Source: Lachnospiraceae bacterium NSJ-143 (lineage in GTDB: Bacteria > Bacillota > Clostridia > Lachnospirales > Anaerotignaceae). Taken from it: a DNA stretch of 64,000 nt. This document shows, piece after piece, positions 56,601 through 64,000 of this stretch. Every line of letters starts with the position of its first letter. Positions within the stretch are counted from its first letter, which is position 1. The stretch covers positions 186,001 through 250,000 of the forward strand of contig JALIFM010000001.1 of the NCBI GenBank assembly GCA_022867625.1, read 5' to 3'. A program made the position numbers and the translations under genes. The notes below the pieces were generated by a model. That model saw only the letters and a program-made list of their open reading frames with translations, was not told the DNA's origin and ran no database searches.

Positions 56601-56834
56601 TTTTCTCAGGCGTCGGGTATGGAAACCCAGCAGCCTTTGGGAATAGTTGTCATATTCGGCCTTACGCTTTCAACAGTAATAACGCTTGTGTTTATACCTG
56701 TGCTCTACTCGTCGATTACGGCGCTCAGAAACAGGATAGTAAGAAAGATACACGCTTATCAGGATAAGCATTATAAATACGAGGACACACCGGAGGACGG
56801 GGATAACACCGCCGGCGCTCCTCATGTACAGTAA
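53697..56834 (+). CDS. RND family efflux transporter (SwrC/AcrB-like)
   Basis: 1045 residues, the usual length for RND pumps, with 12 expected transmembrane helices. N-terminal RPVTTVMVILMVFLGG (TM1), two large extracytoplasmic loops, GIGMLVDNSVVVLENI in TM4 with the essential Asp, and MLIGMVVNNAIVLVDY in TM10. Gram-positive members such as SwrC export surfactin-like or antimicrobial compounds. No outer membrane factor gene is near, in line with a monoderm envelope. Coupled to the adaptor gene and terminated just downstream. Confidence 0.93.
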   Translation: MLSKISIKRPVTTVMVILMVFLGGLVAYDNLEVAFMPSVDYPQIVVGTSYDGAGPQEVEEMVTKPLEKVLSTVTDVKTVRSWSMLGFSQVSLEFNDGVDLDQKTNDVRDKLEMVYLPDDAEKPSIYKYNSEEESSSITVGVRSSRYNPYTLYNLIDDRLKNRFESIEGVSAVEIWGGRQYEIDVTVDPVKLSGYGVTIDDISNAISKENNNAGAGSVTQGNSSMDLRAIGEFKSEEDIKNIPVVTNKGNIIHVNDVADVRKVEKEQNIQAIINGEDGIILSISKQSDANIVTVSDNLEKEIKEIQSEFPDITIELLNSTSDYIKSSIGNVTKTAFESAIVAVFILLLFLRDWKSALIIGVSIPASIMATFGLMYLTGITMNIISMGGIVIGIGMLVDNSVVVLENINTYHKRGYSPGDSAYYGTKEVAMAVTASTLTSVAVFGPIAFVPGMVGAIVKDLSLTICFALTASLVVSITFVPMACSKLLSRQDKRKRKRRKFIFVFLSDICLKFLNGLDIIYRKVLALALRHRVKTALIVIAAFILSLCTYPFLTSGLMSETDEGTAYVYISLPEGTKFEKTQEMLYRAIDLIGDIPETKDVVAMANGSYVNIQYQFVDKEKRTRSSGEIADGIKMSLGNIAGAEVDVYASGMAMGSMGGGSDLYLKVLGTDTDNLRQAGKDIVKMLSTIPGAENVKSTLDDSVAEGNITINREKAAKYGVSTQSVASAVAAAVDGVTATTIKADGTETDVIIKYEGDKAKYLNDVKNITIATPQGNMVPVTEVADFTIGDAAITITRENLQRYITVTGRFNGLEMSQVQEKVQEKLDNYIMPEGTSYTFGGNMQTMNEMMRTLTIVLVVSVLLVYMIMASQFESLLYPFIIMFSMPIALTGGMLGLFVTRQSITAMSMLGFIMLIGMVVNNAIVLVDYTNQLRSNNGLGYNEALLEAGPARLRPILMTTLTTIIGIMPMVFSQASGMETQQPLGIVVIFGLTLSTVITLVFIPVLYSSITALRNRIVRKIHAYQDKHYKYEDTPEDGDNTAGAPHVQ

Positions 56835-56851
56835 ACAGGGCTTTGTATGTT

Positions 56852-56886
56852 TAAAAACCGGCTCCCGACAGGGGCCGGTTTTTTTG
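56852..56886 (+). terminator. terminator of the RND operon
   Basis: AAAACCGGCTCCC/GGGGCCGGTTTT stem with T7. Confidence 0.85.
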
Positions 56887-56989
56887 TACAGTCCGGTAAG
56901 AGGTTTATTGTATAAACAGATTATTTGGGTGTATATGTGGAAACTGTAAATTTTTAGGTGTATAATAAAATCCATTGGGGGTGCTGTAT

Positions 56990-57892
56990 GTGTTGAAGAA
57001 TATGACAAAAAAGAATAAAGCGATAATGTTTATTATTACAGCCGCGTTTTTCTTTACTATTATGAATATATGCGTCAGGCTGTCAGGGGATATTCCGGTT
57101 ATGGAAAAGAGCTTTTTCAGGAACTTTGTGGCGTTTATAGTAGCGGGCTTTGTGCTGGTCAGGGAAAAATGCCCGCCGTTTCCTAATCGTGAGGCTATGC
57201 CTCCGCTTTTTCTGCGAGCGGCTTTTGGTACATGCGGCATACTTGGCAATTTTTACGCTGTAGACCACCTTATGCTGGCAGACGCAACAATGCTTAACAA
57301 GCTTTCGCCGTTTTTTGTAATTATATTTTCATTTTTTATATTGAAGGAACGTGTCAATATTATACAGGCTCTTGGTGTTGTGGCGGCGTTTGTCGGCGCT
57401 CTGTTTATTATCAAGCCGGGAGTCGGTCTTTCGAGTCAGGTTTTCGCGTCTTTAATAGGATTTCTTGGCGGACTTGGTGCGGGGGTTGCCTACACAATGG
57501 TGAGGCTGTGTAATCAGAGGGGGGCTAAGGGCCCGCAGATAGTATTCTTTTTTTCGGGATTTTCGTGTCTTGTGGTGCTGCCTTATATTATATTTTTCTA
57601 CCACCCTATGACGCTCGTTCAGGTTCTGACACTTATAGCTGCGGGTGCATCAGCGGCGTGTGCGCAGTTTGCGGTTACTGCTGCCTACTCAAACGCTCCT
57701 GCAAAGGAAATTTCAATATACGACTACTCGCAGCTTATATTCGCTGCGGTGCTGGGATTTTTCATATTTGGCAATATACCGGATACATTGAGCATAATAG
57801 GCTATTTTATAATAAGCGGAGCTTCCGCTGCCATGTTTGTTTACAATAACAGGCACAACGGCAAAAGGTCATCTGAAGCTTCTGAGGCATAA
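56990..57892 (+). CDS. EamA/DMT-family transporter
   Basis: About 300 residues, ten hydrophobic helices in two EamA repeats (about 15-140 and 155-290) with the family pattern of a conserved Asn/Pro-rich helix end (LNKLSPFFVIIFSFFILKERV). Drug/metabolite exporter superfamily; substrate unknown. The GTG at 56990 is chosen because GGGGGTG lies 6 nt upstream; the TTG at 56993 and ATG at 57002 are alternatives. Single gene. Confidence 0.83.
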   Translation: MLKNMTKKNKAIMFIITAAFFFTIMNICVRLSGDIPVMEKSFFRNFVAFIVAGFVLVREKCPPFPNREAMPPLFLRAAFGTCGILGNFYAVDHLMLADATMLNKLSPFFVIIFSFFILKERVNIIQALGVVAAFVGALFIIKPGVGLSSQVFASLIGFLGGLGAGVAYTMVRLCNQRGAKGPQIVFFFSGFSCLVVLPYIIFFYHPMTLVQVLTLIAAGASAACAQFAVTAAYSNAPAKEISIYDYSQLIFAAVLGFFIFGNIPDTLSIIGYFIISGASAAMFVYNNRHNGKRSSEASEA

Positions 57893-58025
57893 AAATAAAA
57901 GCTCAGCAACAGTCCGGGCTCAGGTGTTTGTGTTCAGCACTGGTGCACAGACTGCTGAAGCTGTTTATAAATGCTGTCTTAATTACCGGCTTCAGTTGAT
58001 AAGTGCGTGAATATTATAAAACCAC

Positions 58026-58054
58026 AAAAAAGGCCCGTTTTAAACGGGCCTTTT
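58026..58054. terminator. bidirectional terminator
   Basis: AAAAGGCCCGTTT/AAACGGGCCTTTT perfect stem just after the stop of the convergent gene at 58058. Confidence 0.85.
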
Positions 58055-58057
58055 ATA

Positions 58058-58450
58058 TTACTCGGTTTTATATCCGCTTAACTCAGCTATCTGAGAAAGC
58101 CTTTCAATAGGGAAAGGCGGTTCTGCAAGAGGTTTTAAAGCTATTGACATAAGCTTTATCGGGTTATCGTCAGCAGCGGTTCTGTTGGACGATATATGTC
58201 CACATCTCCTGCATCTGTGGATTACTGCCCATTCTCCGCCCTTTCTTACCCACACACCTATTGCGTCCATTATGCCTCCGCAGCCGGAAGAACGGTCGCC
58301 CGGCTCATTATCCAGATGAAGGCTTGACAGGCAGTTTGGACAGTGGTTGCGGTGCAGGCTACCGGCGCCCTCAGGTGTCACAAGCCTTCCGCAGACCTTG
58401 CAGTTAAATGGTTTTATATCAGTATTGCTTTTATTGTCATAATGTTTCAT
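58058..58450 (-). CDS. RNHCP domain protein
   Basis: 130 residues. The motif HRNHCPNCL gives the family its name. Two zinc-ribbon-like Cys pairs flank it (FNCKVCGRLV and HRCRRCGHISSNR), so a zinc-binding role is likely. The function is unknown. I use the ATG at 58450, with GGAGG 8 nt upstream, in place of a longer frame start at 58474. Single gene with a terminator after it. Confidence 0.85.
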   Translation of the reverse strand: MKHYDNKSNTDIKPFNCKVCGRLVTPEGAGSLHRNHCPNCLSSLHLDNEPGDRSSGCGGIMDAIGVWVRKGGEWAVIHRCRRCGHISSNRTAADDNPIKLMSIALKPLAEPPFPIERLSQIAELSGYKTE

Positions 58451-58608
58451 TTTAATCCTCCGCTCAAAAGTCAATAAACAGTCTACTAATCAACTTATGG
58501 GAGGAATGCGGAGAAGCGTTAGCGCAAACCTCCCGGTTTACGCAATCTCCGGATTAAAAATGTTATTCATAAAACACAATTCCTTTCAATATGGCTTAAT
58601 AAATTAAA

Positions 58609-60072
58609 TTATTTTTTCTGGCCTTCAAGAAGCTCTATGCCCTTTTTTATCCTTTCAAGGCTTTCGTTCCTTCCCAGTATATCAGCCAGCTCTATAGCTC
58701 CGCCCGGGCTTGCAGGCTTTCCGGAAAGGGCAGTCCTTACAGGCCATAAAAGCTGACCGTTTTTGATTCCAAGCTCCTGAACAAGATTCATAAGACAATC
58801 GTGAACAGCGGTCTCATTCCAGTCAGGCAGGGCCTCAAGCACAGGCACGCAGGCCTTGAGGCTTGAGAGGGATATCTCCTCTGTTGTTTTCATCTTTTTG
58901 TGAATGTACAGCTCTGTAGAATATTCCGGCAGTGTGTCAAAGAAATCCACAAGGGCAGGTATATCATTCAGTGTTTCAAGCCTTTTTTGCAGGAGCAGGG
59001 CTATTTTTTTCAGGTCGAGGCTGTGATTTTTAACAGCGCTTTCAAGCCTTGGCATTACAAGTGAAAGATATTTTTCTTCCTCCATGTTTTTAATGTATTC
59101 GCCGTTCATCCATGTAAGCTTTGCGGTGTCGAATATGGCAGGAGACTTGCTCAGGCCGGATATATTGAATTTGCCTGTAAGCTCTTCAAGCGTAAATATC
59201 TCTGTGTTGTCCGCAGGGCTCCAGCCGAGAAGGGCGATATAGTTCATAACAGCCTCTGGTATATAGCCCTTTTCTATAAGGTCGCCGAATGAGGCGTCAC
59301 CGTTCCTCTTTGAAAGCTTATGGTGTGCGTCCTTCATTACAGGCGGCAGATGCACATACTCCGGAGCATCCCAACCGAAGGCGCTGTATAAAAGGTTATA
59401 TTTAGGCGTTGAGGACAGGTACTCGCTGCCCCTTACAACGTGTGTAATATTCATAAGGTGGTCGTCGACTACATTGGCAAAATTATAAGTAGGCATGCCA
59501 TCGGACTTAATGAGTATCTGGTCGTCAAGCTCGCTGTTTTCAACGGTTATTGAGCCATATACGGCGTCGTTAAATGTTGTTGTGCCTTCCTGCGGCATTT
59601 TCTGGCGTATAACAAACGGTTTGCCGCTTTTGAGGTTCTCCTCAATTTCTTCCTTTGAAAGGCCGAGACAGTGACGGTCGTATTTGGCGAAGGCGTCGCC
59701 TTCGGCGTTGTTTTCCTTAAGGCCGTCAAGGCGCTCCTTTGTGCAGAAACAGTAATATGCCTCTCCTTTTTCAACAAGCTCAAGAGCGTATTTCATGTAT
59801 ATGCCAAGCTTCATCCTCTCGCTCTGTACATAAGGGCCAAAGCCTCCGTCCTTGTCAGGACCCTCATCGTGAATCAGGCCTGTTGTGCTGAGTGTGCTGA
59901 AAATAATATCAACTGCGCCGTCCACATATCTTTCCTGGTCGGTATCTTCTATACGGAGTATGAATTTGCCGCCCTGAGATTTTGCTATGAGATATTCGTA
60001 AAGCGCTGTCCTCAGGTTTCCTATATGCATATATCCCGTAGGCGATGGGGCAAAACGTGTTCTGACTTCCAT
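58609..60072 (-). CDS. gltX: glutamyl-tRNA synthetase
   Basis: 487 residues, the usual length. Class I aminoacyl-tRNA synthetase charging tRNA-Glu: [23 protein letters not shown] with the HIGH-type motif HIGN, and the second signature KLSKRNGD (KMSKS type). The C-terminal anticodon-binding region is helical. The RBS is GAAAGGAAG. It may be non-discriminating (also tRNA-Gln) if no glnS exists in the genome, but the window does not show this. Confidence 0.95.
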   Translation of the reverse strand: MEVRTRFAPSPTGYMHIGNLRTALYEYLIAKSQGGKFILRIEDTDQERYVDGAVDIIFSTLSTTGLIHDEGPDKDGGFGPYVQSERMKLGIYMKYALELVEKGEAYYCFCTKERLDGLKENNAEGDAFAKYDRHCLGLSKEEIEENLKSGKPFVIRQKMPQEGTTTFNDAVYGSITVENSELDDQILIKSDGMPTYNFANVVDDHLMNITHVVRGSEYLSSTPKYNLLYSAFGWDAPEYVHLPPVMKDAHHKLSKRNGDASFGDLIEKGYIPEAVMNYIALLGWSPADNTEIFTLEELTGKFNISGLSKSPAIFDTAKLTWMNGEYIKNMEEEKYLSLVMPRLESAVKNHSLDLKKIALLLQKRLETLNDIPALVDFFDTLPEYSTELYIHKKMKTTEEISLSSLKACVPVLEALPDWNETAVHDCLMNLVQELGIKNGQLLWPVRTALSGKPASPGGAIELADILGRNESLERIKKGIELLEGQKK

Positions 60073-60308
60073 TATTTATCTTCCTTTCGGTTAAAAGTAT
60101 ATACGGTATTTGTGTATAATCAGTACTATTTTACATTCTTTGACCTGTAGTGTAAAGGGTAAAATAACCTTATATTTAATTGGCAAGGTGCAATATACAG
60201 GGCGCGGTTTTATTTAAAGGCGACTGAATACGTTTATCGTTTTTTGCTTTTGAGCAAAAAGGGTGTAAACCGATGCGTCAGCAAATCTGCTTTAAGGCCT
60301 GCCGGGCT

Positions 60309-61730
60309 TTATTTAAGAGAATCAATACATTCTGACAGCCTTTTTATTCCTGCCTCCATTTTGGGTATGGCAACAGAAGTGAAGCAGAGCCGGATATATG
60401 TTGTAGGACAGCCGTTTATCATAAAACGGCTGCCGGGTGAGACAACAGTGTTTTTTTCATAAAGCGCCTTTGACAGCCTTCCGTACTCCACACCGGTGTC
60501 TATCCACAGGCTTATACCGCCGTTTGGCCTGTTGTATGTGCATTTATTCCTCAGGAACCGGTCGCAGTACTTTATGGCTGACCTGTACTGGTCCTTTGTA
60601 TATTTGACAACATTTTCGAGATGATCCCTGTAGGTGTTTTTTGAAAGGTAAATATCAAGGGCCTTCTGGAGTATTCCGGAGGTGGATATATCTGTTGTAT
60701 ACTTGGCGTTCATTATGGCCTGAGTTATTTTGTTTGGCATAACGGCAAAGCCCATTCTTAACCCGGGCATGAGTATCTTTGAAAAGCTTTTGATATATAT
60801 TACCCTGTTGTGGTAGTCAAGTGCCTTATAGGGCACAAGAGGCGACTTTGTGTAGTTGAAGTCATAGAGGTTATCGTCCTCTATAATATAAAAATTGAAT
60901 TTTTCCGCAAGCTCTAATATGCGCCTTTTTCTTGAAAGGGAGCAGGATATGCCTGTCGGTGTCTGAAAATACGCCATAGAGTAAAAGAATTTTGGCTTGT
61001 ACAGCTTTGCCATGTTTTCGATTACTGAAACGTCAGGGCCGTTTTCGTCTACGGGAATCTCAATAATACGGCAGCCGCGGGATATAAAGGCTCCGGCAGC
61101 TCCATAAAATGTAGGGTTTTCGGTAAAAACTATGTCCCCATAGCTTATCATGGCCTTGGAGACGATATCTATCCCCTGCTGGGCTCCGGATAAAATCTGT
61201 ATGTTTTCAGGATAAGTGTTTATGCCGTAATCGGTGAGGAATGAGCATATTTTTTCCCTGAGAGGAAGGTATCCCTGGCTGTTTACTGTAGAAAACGCCC
61301 CGCCCTTTTCTCTGTCAAGTATATCGTTAAAGGCGTATTTAAACTCCTCAGCCGGAAACAGTGTCTGTGGCAGCGAGGAATCGGCAAAATTTATAAGCCC
61401 CGGCTGTACTGTATCCGATTTGGGCTGTAAAAACTGGAGAAGGTTTTCTTTGGCTACAGGCTGGGGTATGTCGTCAAGCAGCAGGGGGGAAACAAACGTG
61501 CCGCTGCCTACCTGTGAGTATGCGGCCTTTTTGTTTATAAGGTACTTATAGGCCGACACTACAGTGTCGTTATTTACATTAAGGGCTTTTGAAAGGGGGC
61601 GTATGGCCGGAAGGCGACAGTTGGCCTTTAGAGTGCCGTCCTCTATAAGCCGGCATATTGAATCCCCAAGCTGCTGGTAAAGCGGTATATCGGAATCTTT
61701 ATTTAATTTTATGCTGAAAACGGGTTCCAT
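60309..61730 (-). CDS. MocR/PdxR-type regulator (GntR-HTH and aminotransferase-like domain)
   Basis: 473 residues. GntR winged HTH at about 10-75 (LYQQLGDSICRLIEDGTLKANCRLPAIRPLSKALNVNNDTVVSAYKYL), then a class-I aminotransferase fold (about 110-470) with the PLP lysine in IYIKSFSKILMPGLRMG. Such regulators sense PLP or amino-acid derivatives, for example PdxR and GabR. No pdxST or gab genes lie next to it. It is 236 bp upstream of gltX on the same strand. Confidence 0.88.
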   Translation of the reverse strand: MEPVFSIKLNKDSDIPLYQQLGDSICRLIEDGTLKANCRLPAIRPLSKALNVNNDTVVSAYKYLINKKAAYSQVGSGTFVSPLLLDDIPQPVAKENLLQFLQPKSDTVQPGLINFADSSLPQTLFPAEEFKYAFNDILDREKGGAFSTVNSQGYLPLREKICSFLTDYGINTYPENIQILSGAQQGIDIVSKAMISYGDIVFTENPTFYGAAGAFISRGCRIIEIPVDENGPDVSVIENMAKLYKPKFFYSMAYFQTPTGISCSLSRKRRILELAEKFNFYIIEDDNLYDFNYTKSPLVPYKALDYHNRVIYIKSFSKILMPGLRMGFAVMPNKITQAIMNAKYTTDISTSGILQKALDIYLSKNTYRDHLENVVKYTKDQYRSAIKYCDRFLRNKCTYNRPNGGISLWIDTGVEYGRLSKALYEKNTVVSPGSRFMINGCPTTYIRLCFTSVAIPKMEAGIKRLSECIDSLK

Positions 61731-61756
61731 CTCTGCCTCCGTGCTTATATATTGTT

Positions 61757-61784
61757 AAAAAACTGGCCGCGGATTACCGCGGCC
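61757..61784 (-). terminator. terminator of the SLH gene
   Basis: Perfect 8-bp GGCCGCGG/CCGCGGCC stem followed on the minus strand by T6. Confidence 0.8.
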
Positions 61785-61800
61785 TAAATTTAATGACTGT

Positions 61801-63147
61801 TTATTGTTTTTTGCCGGAATCCTGCCTTGTTATAATCATGGCCCTGTTGAGGATTTCAGCTGCCTCGGCCCTTGTAAGCTCGGATTTTGGGCTGAAGGTT
61901 CCGGTTGAGGTTGTTCCGGCTATTCCCTTTACAGCACAGTACATTACGCCCTCGGCGTTTTCAGGAGAAATCTGGTCGGCGTCATAATAGTCAAGCTTTA
62001 TTAACCAGTTGCCCTTAGGGCCTGCGCCTGTGTATTTAGCGTAGTTATAAATCATAGTGCAGAGTTCCTCTTTTGTAACGCTGCCCTGTGGATTGAATAC
62101 TCCTTTGGATTCCTCAGGTATTATGCCGTTGTGATAGGACCACGCTATGGCGTCGCGGTACTGGCTGCTTTCTGAAACGTCAGAGTAAGGGTTTGAGAAT
62201 TTGGCGCTCACTATACGCTCAATCCTGTAAAACGCCCTTGCGGCAGCTTCCCTTGTAAGCAGCTCGTCAGGTGAGAACCGGTTTGCTGCTGTTCCAAGAA
62301 GCACGTCGTTGTCGTAAACATTGAGCACGCTCTTATAGTATGAGTCGGAGCTCTTGATATCGCTGAATGGGTTTTCAACACTGTCTACATTAAATTTGAC
62401 ATCGGCAAGCCTTGTGCCGCTTGTGCTCTTGTTTGTTGAAACTCCGGAATTGCGTTCGCTCAGAGCCGCCTGGCTTTCTGTCTCAAACTCAACCCTTATG
62501 GTATGGTCCTTTGACAAATCCTTGAATGTGTAGGAGCCTGGTTTGCCGCCGTAAACATCGTCTATGTACACTCCCTTTACAACATAGCCGCTGTTTGGCT
62601 TAAACTCAAATGTAACGCTTTCGCCGCCATTGGCTTGCACGGTGTTGTTAGGCGATATTGTTCCGCCGTGGCCATAGTCTGTTTTGATAAAAAATACCTT
62701 GTCTTTGTTTTCTTCTTTCCTTTTTTCTATTACGCTCGGGTCTGTTGTCCATGCTGAGGTGTCCTCCTCAGGCTTTTCCTCCCTTGAGCCTACAACCTTG
62801 GTGTAGCCGCCGTTTCCTGTATCTTTGTACGCTTTTGTTTTTGTTTTGAAGGTGGCCCTTATTAAATGGTCGCCCGTGATGTTGTAAAACGTATATTTTT
62901 CAACATCATCCACACTTTTGTTGTCAACTATGACCTCGTCTATAACATACCCTTCATCAGGCGTTATAATAAAGGTCACATCCTCGCCGTCTGGAATCTC
63001 AACATTGTTGTTAGGAGATATTGTGCCTCCCTCGCCGCTTGAGGCGTTGACTGTTGCTATGTCGTCAGCCATGGCATAGCCGGAAACTGAAAGGCACATT
63101 GCCAGAGCCGAAGCTATACATACTAATTTCTTTTTTAGTGACTTCAT
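61801..63147 (-). CDS. S-layer homology (SLH) domain surface protein with two beta-repeat modules
   Basis: 448 residues. Signal peptide (about 1-27, ending YAMA). Two copies of a roughly 70-residue GGTISPN module (about 35-105 and 155-225) with EGYVIDEVIVD/SGYVVKGVYID and HLIRATF/HTIRVEF ends resemble Listeria-Bacteroides-type repeats of surface proteins. Three SLH motifs follow in the last 190 residues (NPFSDIKSSDSYYKSVLNVYDND; PYSDVSESSQYRDAIAW; YYDADQISPENAEGVMY), each with a TREAA/TKEEL/TRAEA helix. SLH motifs bind pyruvylated secondary wall polymer and anchor it at the cell surface. GGAGG before the ATG. Confidence 0.9.
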   Translation of the reverse strand: MKSLKKKLVCIASALAMCLSVSGYAMADDIATVNASSGEGGTISPNNNVEIPDGEDVTFIITPDEGYVIDEVIVDNKSVDDVEKYTFYNITGDHLIRATFKTKTKAYKDTGNGGYTKVVGSREEKPEEDTSAWTTDPSVIEKRKEENKDKVFFIKTDYGHGGTISPNNTVQANGGESVTFEFKPNSGYVVKGVYIDDVYGGKPGSYTFKDLSKDHTIRVEFETESQAALSERNSGVSTNKSTSGTRLADVKFNVDSVENPFSDIKSSDSYYKSVLNVYDNDVLLGTAANRFSPDELLTREAAARAFYRIERIVSAKFSNPYSDVSESSQYRDAIAWSYHNGIIPEESKGVFNPQGSVTKEELCTMIYNYAKYTGAGPKGNWLIKLDYYDADQISPENAEGVMYCAVKGIAGTTSTGTFSPKSELTRAEAAEILNRAMIITRQDSGKKQ

Positions 63148-63367
63148 TAAAAAAACCTCCTTTTGATAATCAGATTATTGATTTTATTATACAGGTTTTC
63201 GGGCCTATTAACAACTTAATTGACATGAAAACAATATTACTTTTCCATTAAGTTTTTATTACATGGAGTACTTTTCCAGAATCTGTAAGGCAGATAAGAA
63301 AAGCGCCGGAAAAATGGAAGCCTTTTACAGCCAATAATTAAAAACGTAGGTTTGGAGCTCATTTGTG

Positions 63368-63396
63368 TTGACAATCAAAAATTTATAAAATATAAT
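63368..63396 (+). promoter_or_regulatory. consensus promoter of the alaS T-box leader
   Basis: TTGACA, exactly 17 nt, TATAAT. Confidence 0.8.
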
Positions 63397-63402
63397 GTTG
63401 TG

Positions 63403-63668
63403 CGTTAAGAGTTTAAAGGCGTTGATAAGAAGGAGTATGCGTTTTTGACATCATCCAGAGAGACGGCTGCGGGAAATTATCCCATGCTGGAAGGCCGTTA
63501 TGTTTGTCCTGCGCAGAAGCAGTCTTTGAGCCGCCGGAGCGAATTTTAAGTAGCTTCGGACGTATACCTACGTTACAGGGTAAGAGATGCGCTTAGATTT
63601 TGGCGCAATTAGGGTGGTACCGCGAGCCTTCGCCCCTACATTTCAGGGAGACGAGGGCTTTTTTGTAT
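63403..63668 (+). promoter_or_regulatory. T-box leader upstream of alaS
   Basis: The T-box sequence AGGGTGGTACCGCG is at 63611-63624. It is followed by a terminator hairpin (GCCTTCG...CGAGGGCT with T6, about 63625-63668), so the competing antiterminator is clear. Stem I features AGAGAGACGGCTG lie near 63453-63470. The leader should sense uncharged tRNA-Ala through its specifier loop, which I cannot place with certainty (a GCC near 63534 is a candidate). Confidence 0.88.
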
Positions 63669-63689
63669 CCTGAAATAAAGGTGCCGTAA

Positions 63690-64000
<311 letters not shown>

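Noticed and set aside
58475-58608. G/C-rich inverted segments (GGGAGG...CCTCCC) suggesting a small RNA.
   Set aside because: The pairing is patchy, there is no promoter-like element and no terminator run next to it.
60238-60262. Terminator for the MocR gene formed by TTTTTGC/GCAAAAA.
   Set aside because: The stem is short and A/T-rich and the minus-strand side is followed by A's, not T's.

Overview
The window reads as a chromosomal segment of an anaerobic, Gram-positive-type Clostridia member, probably a gut or fermentative lineage. The evidence is the two-gene module of a BadF-type activase and a 2-hydroxyacyl-CoA dehydratase-like protein, BclA-like collagen proteins, an SLH-domain surface protein, a T-box upstream of alaS, an RND pump with a lipoprotein adaptor and no outer-membrane factor, and strong use of ATA and AGG codons. 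I cannot name the genus from the sequence alone. No rRNA, tRNA, CRISPR array or insertion sequence was seen.

Layout. 1-2340 is AT-rich and is the right end of an integrated element: a probably broken hypothetical gene and a large serine recombinase, whose reading frame runs into the 3' side of a collagen-like gene. 2326-5025 holds three collagen-like surface proteins, the first truncated at the element junction. 5247-13487 (minus strand) holds two CorA-type transporters, the dehydratase-like protein with its tandem ASKHA activase, and a DUF4127 protein. 13709-16533 holds a cysteine desulfurase and an ABC-F ATPase. 16599-18790 holds a candidate structured small RNA and three small Usp-fold proteins, two of them behind consensus promoters, followed by a Mn catalase. 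19703-20525 is a compact divergent switch (XRE regulator against a small RHH protein pair) around an 18-bp palindrome. proBAC follows at 20815-23669, then a secreted SH3 protein.

25330-34902 is a ten-gene Mrp/Mbh-type cation antiporter operon with four antiporter-like subunits, a fused MbhE-MnhB protein and no hydrogenase subunits. A CtpE-like P-type ATPase follows. 37697-43961 is a TRAP transporter (dctPQM) with a LarA-like racemase/epimerase gene, facing two paralogous FadR-type regulators. 44022-45566 is a neurotransmitter:sodium-symporter-family amino acid transporter preceded by a 14-codon Trp-containing leader peptide whose last codons overlap an intrinsic terminator. 45694-47421 is nifS-iscU. 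The rest holds a Uup/YfmR-like ABC-F, an AbgA-like M20 amidohydrolase with YjbQ, an RND efflux pair behind twin palindromes, an EamA transporter, an RNHCP protein, gltX, a MocR regulator, an SLH protein and the T-box-controlled start of alaS.

The points most worth following up are the leader-peptide attenuator of the symporter (45441-45566), the element interrupting a collagen-like gene (about 2325-2350), the divergent palindrome switch (20086-20151), the candidate small RNA with CCCC loops (16637-16797), and the LarA-like/TRAP operon.
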